From: an uncultured Corynebacterium sp. | GTDB lineage: Bacteria; Actinomycetota; Actinomycetes; Mycobacteriales; Mycobacteriaceae | DNA: 64,000 bases | Assembly: GCF_946221935.1 (NCBI RefSeq) | Contig: NZ_CAMIGN010000014.1 | Location: forward strand, 10,277 to 74,276 | Direction: 5' to 3' | Shown: piece after piece, positions 8,648 to 17,335 of the stretch | How the letters are laid out: every line of letters begins with the position of its first letter | Position numbering within the stretch: position 1 is the stretch's first letter | Program-made: the position numbers and the translations under genes | Notes under the pieces: generated by a model | The model's input: only the letters and a program-made list of their open reading frames with translations | Database searches by the model: none | Told to the model about the DNA's origin: nothing

Positions 8648-9931
8648 TTAGGCCAGGTCTGCGTTGTCGTCGCCAGCTGGTGCCGGCTGGTCTGTGCCGC
8701 CGCCGAGCAGGTCATCGATGGTCGGGGCAACGTCCTCGGTGTATACGTCCTCGGAGGACTCGTATACGCCATCGTTGTCGTAGTCGTGAACCTTGGAGTC
8801 GCCGATGCCGTCGAAGTCGTTGTCCAGCAGAGCCTCGTCGGTCAAGCCGTCGTTGTCGATGTCCTCGTGCGCCTGGTCGACCCGACCGTCGGCATTGGTG
8901 TCTAGGTAGACAGTGTCACCCTGGTCGTCGCCGTCGGTGTCCAGCTCAACAGTGTCGATCTTGCCGTCGTTGTCGCTGTCGTAGGTAATGCCGTCAGAGA
9001 GGCCGTCGCCATCCAGGTCTACGTACTCCCCGCCGTCCGGAGCGGTTTCGCCTGCGCCGGTGGACTGCAGGTTGGAGCTACCAGCTGCACCTGCAGCGTC
9101 TGCCGGCGCGTCGCCCTCGGAGGCCTCCTTCGGTGCTTCTTCCTTAGGGGCATCTTCCTTCGGTGCCTCTTCCTTCGGCGCCTCTTCCTTCGGTGCCTCT
9201 TCCTTCGGAGCAGCAGCTGCATCCGGTGCTGCCGCCGCTTCCGGAGCTGCACCCTGCGCTTGCGTCTGACCAGCCGGCGCGCCGGCGCCACCCGTGGAGT
9301 TCCAGATGTCGTCGCCTACGGCCTTCTGTGCTGCGGTCGGAGCACCCTCACCGTAGGAGCCGTCGATGATGCCATTCTCGTCAGAGTCATACTCAGAGTA
9401 GTCGGAGATCCCGTCGCCGTCGGTATCGTAACCAACGCTGTCAACCTTGCCGTCGCTGTCGTAGTCGTAAGCAGTGACGTCGTATTCTCCGTCGGCGTTG
9501 GTGTCAAACTTCACGTTGTCGGTCGCACCGTCGCTGTCGTAGTCGGTTGCCTTGGTGTCCATCATGCCGTCGTTGGTGGTGTCCGATTCCACGTGGTCGA
9601 CCACGCCGTCACCGTCAATGTCCTGGTAGACCGTGTCGACGATACCGTCCTGGTCGTAGTCCATCTCCGCGCGGTCGGTCACCTTGTCGCCGTCCTTGTC
9701 GTAGACCGTGCCATCCGGGCGACCGTCGCCGTTGATGTCTACCTGGTAGGTGTCCTTCTCGCCGTCACCGTTGGTGTCCTGTGCACCGACGATGTTGCCC
9801 TCAACCATGTTGCCGTTAGCGTCCAGTACGTCCCAGCGGCCCAGGGAGTGCTCCGCGCTGCCAGCGTTGCCGGGGGTGGTCATGCCGTTGTTGTTGCCGG
9901 TGTTGCCGTTGTTCAGGTTCTCGTTGGACAT
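8648..9931 (-). CDS. Aspartate-rich, Ca-loop-like repeat protein of unknown function
   Basis: 427 residues, extremely acidic, no signal peptide and no membrane segment. A short Asn/Gly-rich head precedes about a dozen repeats of 11-13 residues such as YDSDGKVDSV and DTDGDGISDYSEYDSDENG. These resemble the DxDxDG calcium loops of thrombospondin type-3 or dockerin repeats. A central linker of Ala/Gln and KEEAP repeats (about residues 240-270) separates them from a second block of Asp-rich loops. The C-terminus reads IDDLLGGG followed by a Pro/Ala/Asp tail. GAAAGGA lies upstream of the ATG. It diverges from the dynamin-like GTPase gene and may belong to that module. Calcium binding is inferred from the pattern only. 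Confidence 0.75.
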   Translation of the reverse strand: MSNENLNNGNTGNNNGMTTPGNAGSAEHSLGRWDVLDANGNMVEGNIVGAQDTNGDGEKDTYQVDINGDGRPDGTVYDKDGDKVTDRAEMDYDQDGIVDTVYQDIDGDGVVDHVESDTTNDGMMDTKATDYDSDGATDNVKFDTNADGEYDVTAYDYDSDGKVDSVGYDTDGDGISDYSEYDSDENGIIDGSYGEGAPTAAQKAVGDDIWNSTGGAGAPAGQTQAQGAAPEAAAAPDAAAAPKEEAPKEEAPKEEAPKEDAPKEEAPKEASEGDAPADAAGAAGSSNLQSTGAGETAPDGGEYVDLDGDGLSDGITYDSDNDGKIDTVELDTDGDDQGDTVYLDTNADGRVDQAHEDIDNDGLTDEALLDNDFDGIGDSKVHDYDNDGVYESSEDVYTEDVAPTIDDLLGGGTDQPAPAGDDNADLA

Positions 9932-10252
9932 TGTGTGTGTTTCCTTTCAGTATCTGTAGCCGGGTGCGTGGCTTGCAGTGTTGCTCTTAGTATCCTTCAG
10001 GCTCTTTCTCGCTGCCTGTCGGTTATTGAATGGCCAACCCCCAGCAGATGTTCCTTGGGGGTATTTGTTCTGGACGCCCCCTCACCCCAAATCCACTGTT
10101 ATCCCTGGTATTAGGGCATTTCCGCCAATTGAATCCGAAACGTAATTTCGGGGGTAATAACAAACAACCCGAACCTTGCAGATTCCCGAAGCCATAGTTT
10201 GTCGGCATACTAGAATGGCATTTGCACACCAAGCAGAAAGGCGATTATTACC
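9932..10252. promoter_or_regulatory. Divergent intergenic region of the dynamin module
   Basis: About 320 bases without a gene between the Asp-rich protein (minus) and the first dynamin-like GTPase (plus). It must hold promoters for both. It is locally AT-richer toward 10120-10220. I could not identify a convincing -35/-10 pair: TAGAAT at 10211 has no well-spaced partner. No hairpin terminator or repeat stands out. Confidence 0.4.
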
Positions 10253-12124
10253 GTGACCCCCACCTTGAACGCGTCGGGCCGCTCACCTCAGGCCAGCGTC
10301 GAACGCGGGGCCACCATCGCCAGAAAATACAAGATGCACGATGTTGCGGATCGTGTACAAAGACTCGTCAATGCGAAGTACCGCACCTCAGCCGTCGTTA
10401 TCATCGGCGAGGTCAAGCGTGGCAAATCCTCCCTCGTCAATGCCCTGGTTGGCAGGCGTGATTTACTTCCGGTGGACGTCATTACCACGACCAGCGCCCC
10501 GATTCGCATTCACACGGAACCCGACCAAGGTGACGACCAACCAGTGCTGGCACGTCTTGTACGCGGCACGAAACATGATCCGATTGACCCATCTGAACTG
10601 AAGAATTGGGTGACCCAGGAGGCAGTTGATGCCATCAACCAAGCTCCGAAGGATAGTAAGGAAGTAGCCTCTCTTCCGAGCGCCGCTGAGCTGCTGGTTC
10701 CCTACTCTGGTCTGGGCAAAGTGACAATCATTGATACCCCTGGCGTAGGCGGACTCGATGAGCATGCGGTGGCAGCCTCCCTCACTGAAGCCCGCAACGC
10801 CGGCGTGTTGCTTATGGTTTGCGATGCGTCCACTCCGATCACCGCACCAGAAATGGATATCTTGCGCCGTGCACGCGAGCAGGTCGGAAGCGTCATCGTT
10901 GCAGTCACCAAGACGGACAAAAATGTTCGCCGCTGGCGTTCCATCGTCGCCGATGACCAACGCCTTATCGCCGAGCACTTGGGGCTGGACATCCCAGTCA
11001 TTGGTGTGTCTTCGTTGCGGGCATTGGACGCGGTGGAATTGGCGTCACCAGAAAAAAGAAGAGAGATCGAACGCCGGTGCGGCATTGCTGAGCTGCGTCA
11101 ACAGATCATCGATCATGTGAACTCGCCGGGCAACCTCGGAACCGTGACCGCGCTGGAGATCACCAAGTCCACGATGCAGACGATCACGACGGACATCCAG
11201 CGCGACATCAAGCTATACGACAAAACAAGCGACGCCGTCGGGGAGCTCGAGGTGGAAAAGCGCAGACTGGAAGCTTTCCGCGATTCCACCAGCGAGTGGG
11301 AGCAGCTTTTCATGCGCGATATTCAGCTGAGCCGCAACAAGGTTTCCGCTGGAATGGACGCGGCACTGACGGATGTGAAGACGCGTTGGACAAACCGCAT
11401 TAACTCCGAAGGAATGCGCGTTTTGCGCAGTAAACCGCAGGTATTTACCAGCCAAATTGAGATCGAGCTGCGGCAAATCATGGAGCGAACCGTGATGTCG
11501 ATGGTCGGCGAGGTTCTGGCGCGCGCCAACCAATTGTTCCAAGGCCGCCAGGACATGGTGGACCAGGTGCAGCAGCAAATCTTCGCCGCGATGGCTCCGC
11601 CGCAGTCGCTGAGCCATGATGTGGAAAAGAAGACCACGGGGTTGGTGGATCCCTCAATGCTGACCATGGGTCTGGTGGGTGCGGGTGCACTGACGGTGGT
11701 TATCCCCTTCGCACCAGTTGCCGCGGCTGCCTGGATCGGCGTGAACATGGGCTATCGCGCGATGCGCAACGGTAAGCAGTATCTGCTGTCTTGGTTGCGC
11801 GAGACCATCGCGACGACTCGCACGTCCATCAACCGCATGATCGACATCACCATTACCACGGGCAGGACGGAGATCTTGCTGCGTCATCGTTCCGCCATCC
11901 GACACGAGCAGCGCAACCTGCAGGGCAAGATCGAATCCGCCCAAAAGATCGCCCGCGAGTCCGAAGCCCAGCGCAAACAGACAATCTCCCGGTTGAAAAA
12001 GAACCTGGATATCGTCAATCAGACCATTAGCGAGCTGGACGAGCATCTGGAAACTCTGAAGGCACGGTCGGGCTCCCGAATTGCTCAACAAGGCGTACCG
12101 GTATCAGCACCAGCCAGAATGTAA
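10253..12124 (+). CDS. Dynamin-like GTPase with hydrophobic hairpin (IniA-like)
   Basis: 623 residues from a GTG start with AAAGG upstream. The GTPase motifs are complete: G1 GEVKRGKSS (residues 52-60), G2 threonines around 79-80, G3 DTPG (161-164) and G4 TKTD (219-222). After a long helical region comes a hydrophobic stretch, about residues 468-505 (MGLVGAGALTVVIPFAPVAA), that could insert into membrane as the paddle of bacterial dynamin-like proteins does. A charged C-terminal coiled coil follows (about 530-600). The next gene, 13 bases downstream, encodes a second GTPase, matching the paired organisation of mycobacterial iniA/iniC. Likely role: membrane remodelling or envelope-stress protection (inferred). 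Confidence 0.85.
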   Translation: MTPTLNASGRSPQASVERGATIARKYKMHDVADRVQRLVNAKYRTSAVVIIGEVKRGKSSLVNALVGRRDLLPVDVITTTSAPIRIHTEPDQGDDQPVLARLVRGTKHDPIDPSELKNWVTQEAVDAINQAPKDSKEVASLPSAAELLVPYSGLGKVTIIDTPGVGGLDEHAVAASLTEARNAGVLLMVCDASTPITAPEMDILRRAREQVGSVIVAVTKTDKNVRRWRSIVADDQRLIAEHLGLDIPVIGVSSLRALDAVELASPEKRREIERRCGIAELRQQIIDHVNSPGNLGTVTALEITKSTMQTITTDIQRDIKLYDKTSDAVGELEVEKRRLEAFRDSTSEWEQLFMRDIQLSRNKVSAGMDAALTDVKTRWTNRINSEGMRVLRSKPQVFTSQIEIELRQIMERTVMSMVGEVLARANQLFQGRQDMVDQVQQQIFAAMAPPQSLSHDVEKKTTGLVDPSMLTMGLVGAGALTVVIPFAPVAAAAWIGVNMGYRAMRNGKQYLLSWLRETIATTRTSINRMIDITITTGRTEILLRHRSAIRHEQRNLQGKIESAQKIARESEAQRKQTISRLKKNLDIVNQTISELDEHLETLKARSGSRIAQQGVPVSAPARM

Positions 12125-12137
12125 GGAGGGGACGTAG

Positions 12138-13610
12138 ATGACCCAGGAGAATCAGATTCGGTCGGCCTCTGCGCACCTGAGCCAGCGTGTGTCCGACCTG
12201 ACCCTGCTGCTAACGCAGGCGGTGGATGCCTTAGCCGGCGGTTCACCGGATCTCGCCGCCCGCGCCAATGAGCTGCGCCTCATGGTTACGCGCCCGCCGC
12301 GAGTAGCCATTGTTGGTCGTTTGAAGTCCGGCAAGTCCACACTGGTTAATGCACTTACCGAGAATCTCATTGCCGCCACCGGTGCCCTGGAATGCACCAT
12401 GGCTGTCAGCATGTATCACAGCGGCGCGCCCGCCCGCGCCGAGATTCACACTGTCGACGGGCAGGTTCTCCGCGTACCGCTCAACAACGGTCCGTTGAAC
12501 GCCCTTGGGGTACCGCTTAACCAAGTCGACTATATTGACCAGTTCCTGCCCAACCGACGGCTAGAAGAACTCACCCTGATCGATACGCCTGGTACTGCCA
12601 CTCTGACGGTAGAAAACGAAGAACGCACGCGCCGGGTTCTCGTCGACGGGCAGCAGGATACGCGCCGTGCAAGTGGTTGGGCCGACTGCCTTGTCTTTTT
12701 GTCGGACTCCGCGCCGCGCGAAGACGAAAAGCAGTTCCTTTCCCAGTTGGGTATGACGCCCCTTAATACAGTGGGCATCCTTTCCCGTGCGGATTCTTTC
12801 GGCTCCGGTGCTTTCGGCCCTATCGATCCGCTGCAGCACGCGCGCCAGCACGCCGACAGTATTCAAAAGAAGCTGGTGAGCACGGTGCAGCGCACCATTC
12901 CGCTCTCGGGTCTGATGGCCGAATCGGCACTGACGGGCAAGGTCACTGGCGAAGTGGCTCGACAGTTAAGCATGTTGGCGCATTTGGATCGAGAAGGGCT
13001 GCTTGACCTTTTAGAGGCCGAAGATCCGTCCCAGATCGTGCCGAATTTCACGGCAACTACCCGCGACAATCTCCTGGACGTCATGGGTGAATACGGTGTG
13101 TTTGCTGGGCGCAGCATCGCCGCCGAGGGCGGAGCGCCTGCACTTGTGAACTGGATGGTAGAAACTTCCGGCGTGTCGGAGCTCGTGCACCTCCTCACCG
13201 GCGACATCACCTACTTCGCTGTACTTCAGCGCGCAGCAAGAATGCTGGATGTGTTGGACGACCTGGCCTCCAACCACCCAGACCTCCAGCACGTGCGGTG
13301 GGTGCAGTCGGTGACCCTGGCTCAGCCGGGAATGCACTTCGTCATGCTGTACCGCAGCTACCGCAATACGTATGCAACCACCCCTGATTCGCGCCTTCTT
13401 CCGCTGCTTCGAGCCGCAGTGACAGCCGGCCACCCCGCCGAAACCGTGAGATTGCCTCGCGAAACGCCGATCGAGCAAGTCCGTGATGCAATTGAAAATC
13501 AAATCGCGGAACTCCAGCAAATGTCCATGTCTCCGCTGTCTGCGGCGGAAGACGAGGCGCGCGAACGTCTGCTGGGTTCTTTCCAATCGGCATTGCAAGC
13601 AACACATTAA
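12138..13610 (+). CDS. Dynamin-like GTPase, second subunit (IniC-like)
   Basis: 490 residues. G1 is GRLKSGKST (60-68), G3 is DTPG (149-152), and the G4 position reads SRAD (216-219), with serine instead of threonine/asparagine. No hydrophobic hairpin is evident, so it may depend on its larger neighbour for membrane contact. AAGGAGG lies 8 bases before the ATG, and the gap to the first GTPase is 13 bases, so the two are surely co-transcribed. Different lengths and only loose similarity outside the G motifs suggest a hetero-oligomeric pair, as known for several bacterial dynamin-like proteins. Confidence 0.83.
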   Translation: MTQENQIRSASAHLSQRVSDLTLLLTQAVDALAGGSPDLAARANELRLMVTRPPRVAIVGRLKSGKSTLVNALTENLIAATGALECTMAVSMYHSGAPARAEIHTVDGQVLRVPLNNGPLNALGVPLNQVDYIDQFLPNRRLEELTLIDTPGTATLTVENEERTRRVLVDGQQDTRRASGWADCLVFLSDSAPREDEKQFLSQLGMTPLNTVGILSRADSFGSGAFGPIDPLQHARQHADSIQKKLVSTVQRTIPLSGLMAESALTGKVTGEVARQLSMLAHLDREGLLDLLEAEDPSQIVPNFTATTRDNLLDVMGEYGVFAGRSIAAEGGAPALVNWMVETSGVSELVHLLTGDITYFAVLQRAARMLDVLDDLASNHPDLQHVRWVQSVTLAQPGMHFVMLYRSYRNTYATTPDSRLLPLLRAAVTAGHPAETVRLPRETPIEQVRDAIENQIAELQQMSMSPLSAAEDEARERLLGSFQSALQATH

Positions 13611-13681
13611 GCGCCAGATAAGGCGTTACAGTGTAAGCTACTTATGCCTTAAAAACATGTAATTCAGGAGCTGTACTTTTC

Positions 13682-15763
13682 ATGACCAACGCATGGCACC
13701 TGGCAATCGACTTCGGAACCTCGAATACGGCTGCCGCGCACCAAAGCCCGATGGGTCGAGACATCACTGCCCTCGCGTTGACGCACCGCTCCAACATTAT
13801 GCCTTCTGCGGTGTTTCTCGATTCCTCGACCGGCGCCCATGCCGCCAACGATGGCGAACCGAAACTGCTTAATGGTGACTCCGCCCTGGCTCGTGGCCGT
13901 CGTGATCCCTCGCGCCTGCTCCTCAGCCCGAAGCGCTACATCGACCACGACGAGGTACAGCTCGCAGCTCGCGATCTCCCACTGACGAAGGTTGTGGGCT
14001 CCGTGCTGGGTGCCGTACTTCGCTCTGGCAAGGCCCAGCACGCCAACCAGGATCCCGCGACGGTCACCCTTACTCACCCGGAGGCCTGGTCTGCGCACTC
14101 CGTGGATCAGCTGAAGCGAAGTGCCGTCGCCGCAGGTATTCCGGAACAGAACCTGCGCGTGCTTTCCGAGCCGCGAGCTGCTGCTATCCACTACGCCTCG
14201 CAACAGTCCGTCTCGCCAGGCTCGCACGTCGCAGTGTTTGACTTCGGTGGCGGCACCTTGGACATTGCAGTGCTGCAGGCGAAGCAGGACGGCAACTTCG
14301 AGGTCGTGGCGGCCAAGGGCGATAACAGCCTCGGCGGCCGCACAATCGACAACCTGATGTACCGCTGGGTTCTGGATCAGCTGGAACACGATGACCCGGA
14401 TCTGGCTGACTACGTGCGCTCCTCCCCGATCACCACGGTGCATGCACTGGAATCCAGTATTCGCGAGGCCAAGGAGATCCTGTCAGATACCTCCTCCGCA
14501 ACGATCAGCGTTTCTACTCCCCACGGGGAAACCGACTTGCTGATCACCCGCGACGAGTTCAACGGCATCATTGAGCAATCCATTATGCGTTGCGTCGAGT
14601 TGACCCGTGCTGCTCTGACCCAAGCGGGCGTCGATTCCACGAAGACCCCGATTTACATGACCGGCGGATCGTCGCGTATTCCATTTGTTCAGGATCGGCT
14701 GGGTGAAGTCGGCACGGTCATGACGCTCGACGACCCGAAGACCGTGGTGAGCCGAGGCGCACTGGCTGCGACGTTGCGTGGGTTTACCGGCGGCGCTCCG
14801 GTTCAAGGCATGCGCCCGAGTGGTTCCGCTGGACATACCAGCGCTGCCAATGCAGGTGCCGGTGCCGGTGCTGCGGCAGCTGCTGCACGCCCCGGCCAGC
14901 CTGATCCGGCAACTTCTCCCGGCATGTCCCGCCCATATCAGAACCCGACTCAGAGTCCGAATAGCGGTTCTCACCAAGGCACGTCCAACGCGACGCAATC
15001 GTTCAGCCGTCCGCCGCAGACCGCGGCTTTCGCTCCAAGTTCGGTCAATTCCTACGGCCCTAGCAACTTCGCCGGTTCTCATACTTCCGCTAGCGCAGTG
15101 AAATCGAAGAAGTCCAACACTCCGGTGGTGGTCACGGCGTGCCTGGCAATCCTCGCAGTGGTCGTGGCCGTAGGATTCGTCGTTTTCAGCAGTGGTGGCA
15201 ATGATGGAAACGGAAGTGGTGACGACGGAGGAAATCCGCCCTTTACTGAGGCTAGCCCTTACACCCCAACGAGTACGCCGTACGAGTCGGACTCTTACAA
15301 GCCACTGAGTTCCCTCCTGCCCGATGTTAAAGACTATATGCCGACAGGCTTCTACAACCGCCTAACTAGCTGCGATACCAAGGCTAAAAAGCCCTTCTCC
15401 CTCAGTGATGCGTTCGAATCCATGGATACGGAGATGTATTCTTGCCTCCCCGAGAGTAGTTCTGTCAAGGATCACTCTTCCGAGTCGATGTACACCGGCT
15501 TTAAGTACATTCAAACTGGTGACGATGGTCAGAAGGTCTACGACCACGCCCAGAGCTCAACATTAAAGGGCAAGACTCTGCAGCAAGCAGGCAATGGCTG
15601 GCCTGAAATCATCTATTATTCCGGTGGCAAATACTCGATTCCCGATGCCCTCGCTTGGTACCCGGAGAAAAAGGCAGCCATCGTGATCCATGGGCAGCTC
15701 GATCAAACCGAGGATCAAACCAAGGAAATGCTGAAGTTCTTCAACCTCATGCCACAGGGCTAG
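13682..15763 (+). CDS. Hsp70-like ATPase with a transmembrane anchor and outside domain
   Basis: 693 residues. The first ~365 form an actin/Hsp70-type ATPase: AIDFGTSNTAA (phosphate 1), FDFGGGTLDIAVL (phosphate 2), SEPRAAAIHYA and MTGGSSRIPFVQ (adenosine loop). The normal Hsp70 substrate-binding domain is absent. In its place are a Pro/Gly/Ser/Ala-rich linker (about 370-475), one membrane helix (about 480-502) and a ~190-residue domain, probably outside the cell, with two cysteines. AGGAG precedes the ATG, and it lies 71 bases after the second dynamin gene with no terminator between. It is unlikely to be a general chaperone. A scaffold or sensor that couples cytoplasmic ATP binding to the envelope is possible (inference). 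Confidence 0.85.
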   Translation: MTNAWHLAIDFGTSNTAAAHQSPMGRDITALALTHRSNIMPSAVFLDSSTGAHAANDGEPKLLNGDSALARGRRDPSRLLLSPKRYIDHDEVQLAARDLPLTKVVGSVLGAVLRSGKAQHANQDPATVTLTHPEAWSAHSVDQLKRSAVAAGIPEQNLRVLSEPRAAAIHYASQQSVSPGSHVAVFDFGGGTLDIAVLQAKQDGNFEVVAAKGDNSLGGRTIDNLMYRWVLDQLEHDDPDLADYVRSSPITTVHALESSIREAKEILSDTSSATISVSTPHGETDLLITRDEFNGIIEQSIMRCVELTRAALTQAGVDSTKTPIYMTGGSSRIPFVQDRLGEVGTVMTLDDPKTVVSRGALAATLRGFTGGAPVQGMRPSGSAGHTSAANAGAGAGAAAAAARPGQPDPATSPGMSRPYQNPTQSPNSGSHQGTSNATQSFSRPPQTAAFAPSSVNSYGPSNFAGSHTSASAVKSKKSNTPVVVTACLAILAVVVAVGFVVFSSGGNDGNGSGDDGGNPPFTEASPYTPTSTPYESDSYKPLSSLLPDVKDYMPTGFYNRLTSCDTKAKKPFSLSDAFESMDTEMYSCLPESSSVKDHSSESMYTGFKYIQTGDDGQKVYDHAQSSTLKGKTLQQAGNGWPEIIYYSGGKYSIPDALAWYPEKKAAIVIHGQLDQTEDQTKEMLKFFNLMPQG

Positions 15764-15780
15764 CCGTTTCCACGAACTAG

Positions 15781-15820
15781 AGCCCCACAACGCCGAGCAC
15801 GTGTTCAGCGTTGTGGGGCT
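15781..15820 (+). terminator. Terminator of the dynamin/Hsp70 operon
   Basis: A perfect 13-base inverted repeat (AGCCCCACAACGC at 15781-15793 and its complement at 15808-15820). The loop itself can pair further (GAGCACGTGTTC). The T-run after it is weak (ATTACTTTCTT). It closes the plus-strand operon and faces the sigma factor gene. Confidence 0.8.
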
Positions 15821-15877
15821 ATTACTTTCTTGAGGGGAACGTAAAGGGGACTTGGTGAGTCGAGGAGGCCGCCCTAC

Positions 15878-16459
15878 CTATGCGCTAGTGACGCCAGCCT
15901 CCACCAATGCCGCCTTTAGCTTCGCACGGGCACGGTTAATGCGTGATTTGACCGTTTGAATCGGAATCCCCTGGTGGGCAGCAATGTCCTGGTAGCTCAT
16001 GCCGGTGTATTCCCGCAGCACGATGACTTCACGGAAATCATCCGGCAACTGAGCTAGCGCCTCTCGAACAACCATTGCAGAGGTCACCTGAGACCCCACC
16101 TCCGGGGTCAGAGCGACCTCATCCGCACCTGCGTCTTCCTCCGGCACATCCCGGCGCGAGCGGACGATCTGCAGCGCTGCATTAGAGGCAATGCGGTACG
16201 CCCACGTGGAGAACCGCGCGCGTCCATCAAACTTCTCAATGTTCTTCCACGCTGAAGTCAAAGCGTTTTGCAGGGCATCTTCTGCGTCAGCGCGATTGCC
16301 CGTAATGGACAAGCAAACAGAAAACATCCTCCCCCAAGCCTGGCGCGCCAGGCGCGCAAAAGCCTGCTGGTCACCCTCATGGGCTTTGGCCAGCAGGTCG
16401 CGCTCCTCGTCGCGGGTGAGTTCTTGCCTTACGGTGTTGCTAGTCGACAATTCCGCCAC
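15878..16459 (-). CDS. ECF-type RNA polymerase sigma factor
   Basis: 193 residues with region 2 (GNRADAEDALQNALTSAWKNI, then ARFSTWAYRIASNAALQ) and region 4 (LPDDFREVIVLREYTGMSYQDIA, followed by a helix-turn-helix ending TVKSRINRARAKL). This is the standard two-domain ECF layout. The GTG start lies 3 bases after the stop of the acidic gene upstream, with AAGGGG overlapping; a TTG three codons in is an alternative. No zinc anti-sigma gene (HxxxCxxC) is adjacent. Its position facing the dynamin/Hsp70 operon suggests, but does not prove, that it controls it. Confidence 0.9.
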   Translation of the reverse strand: MAELSTSNTVRQELTRDEERDLLAKAHEGDQQAFARLARQAWGRMFSVCLSITGNRADAEDALQNALTSAWKNIEKFDGRARFSTWAYRIASNAALQIVRSRRDVPEEDAGADEVALTPEVGSQVTSAMVVREALAQLPDDFREVIVLREYTGMSYQDIAAHQGIPIQTVKSRINRARAKLKAALVEAGVTSA

Positions 16460-16462
16460 CCC

Positions 16463-17014
16463 TTACATTCCGCTGAGGTCGGTCAGATCGTCGGGGTGAT
16501 CGTCCCCATAATGATCGCTGTATGCATCATCAAGGTCACCATCCAGGCCGTCGCCCAGATCGTTGAGCCCCTCCAGATCGTCCGTGGCAGCCGGATCATC
16601 CGGGGCCTCCTGACTTTCCGTGCCAGCGGTCAGATCGTCTGGAAGTTCATCGCCAGTATCGGGGTTACTATCCGAAGCCTCTCTGGGGAGATCGTCCACC
16701 GAGGTGGCGTCATCCAGAGTCGAAGAAGAACCGTCGAGATCCGTAAGGTCAACTTCGTCAGAAGCATCCTCCGCGGGGAAGGAATCCAAATCGGGGATGA
16801 GATCCCCCTCTGGCATCTCGGTATTCGGGTCGACAGCCACGTCAAACATTTGGTTAAACATGTCGTCGAGCTCCTGTTCCGAAAAGCCGGATCCCGAGCC
16901 TAGCTGAGCATCGTTGCCGAAAAGCTCCTCCAGGGAGGGCAGAATTGGGGTGTCTGCCTCGGCGCCAGCGGATGGGCCAACCATGTGTCCTCCGTTATCG
17001 ATCGAGTCGCTCAT
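16463..17014 (-). CDS. Highly acidic protein of unknown function, co-transcribed with the sigma factor
   Basis: 183 residues, dominated by Asp, Glu, Ser, Leu and Gly, with no cysteine, signal peptide or membrane helix. The N-terminal third has a possible amphipathic segment (PSLEELFGN, then FSEQELDDMFNQMFDV). The rest looks disordered and ends in an Asp/Leu-rich stretch (DDLEGLNDLGDGLDGD). A very strong AAGGAGGTGAACG precedes the ATG. It occupies the place an anti-sigma factor would normally have, but shows none of that family's motifs. It shares strong acidity with the protein at 8648-9931, at the other end of the same cluster. Confidence 0.7.
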   Translation of the reverse strand: MSDSIDNGGHMVGPSAGAEADTPILPSLEELFGNDAQLGSGSGFSEQELDDMFNQMFDVAVDPNTEMPEGDLIPDLDSFPAEDASDEVDLTDLDGSSSTLDDATSVDDLPREASDSNPDTGDELPDDLTAGTESQEAPDDPAATDDLEGLNDLGDGLDGDLDDAYSDHYGDDHPDDLTDLSGM

Positions 17015-17335
17015 CGTTCACCTCCTTTCCACCAACAACAGCGAAACAACAAGACTGCACTGAAGCTGGTCATGCAGGTAGCAGAAAACCGCTTCAGGAC
17101 AGCTATGTAATGCATGCGGCAGGCAGAAGGTTCCCGCGAGCAATAAAAGAACTGCTTTAAAAGATTATGCACCATGTTGCACATAGTTCAACAGGAAAAC
17201 CTTGATGACCAGCTGGTTGGTTTAACACCACCCCAAACGTTAGACAACCAAAACCAAAGAAGTGACGCCGGTAACAGCATACGGCGACTAGAGTGGGGAG
17301 GAAGAACAACCGCGTACGGATAGGAGCCCGCCGCA
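17015..17335. promoter_or_regulatory. Divergent intergenic region between acidic/sigma genes and acyl-CoA ligase
   Basis: About 320 bases, AT-rich around 17140-17230, with no convincing gene. It must hold promoters in both directions. On the minus strand GGGAACC (17129-17135) resembles an ECF -35 element, but no matching -10 was found at the right distance, so autoregulation by the sigma factor is only a suggestion. One copy of GTGACGCC lies at 17262-17269. Confidence 0.35.

Noticed and set aside
9260..10114. Val-rich 284-codon frame opposite the Asp-rich protein
   Set aside because: GAC/GAT repeats read on the other strand give GTC/ATC, hence the Val/Ile-rich hydrophobic look; it is not a membrane protein gene.
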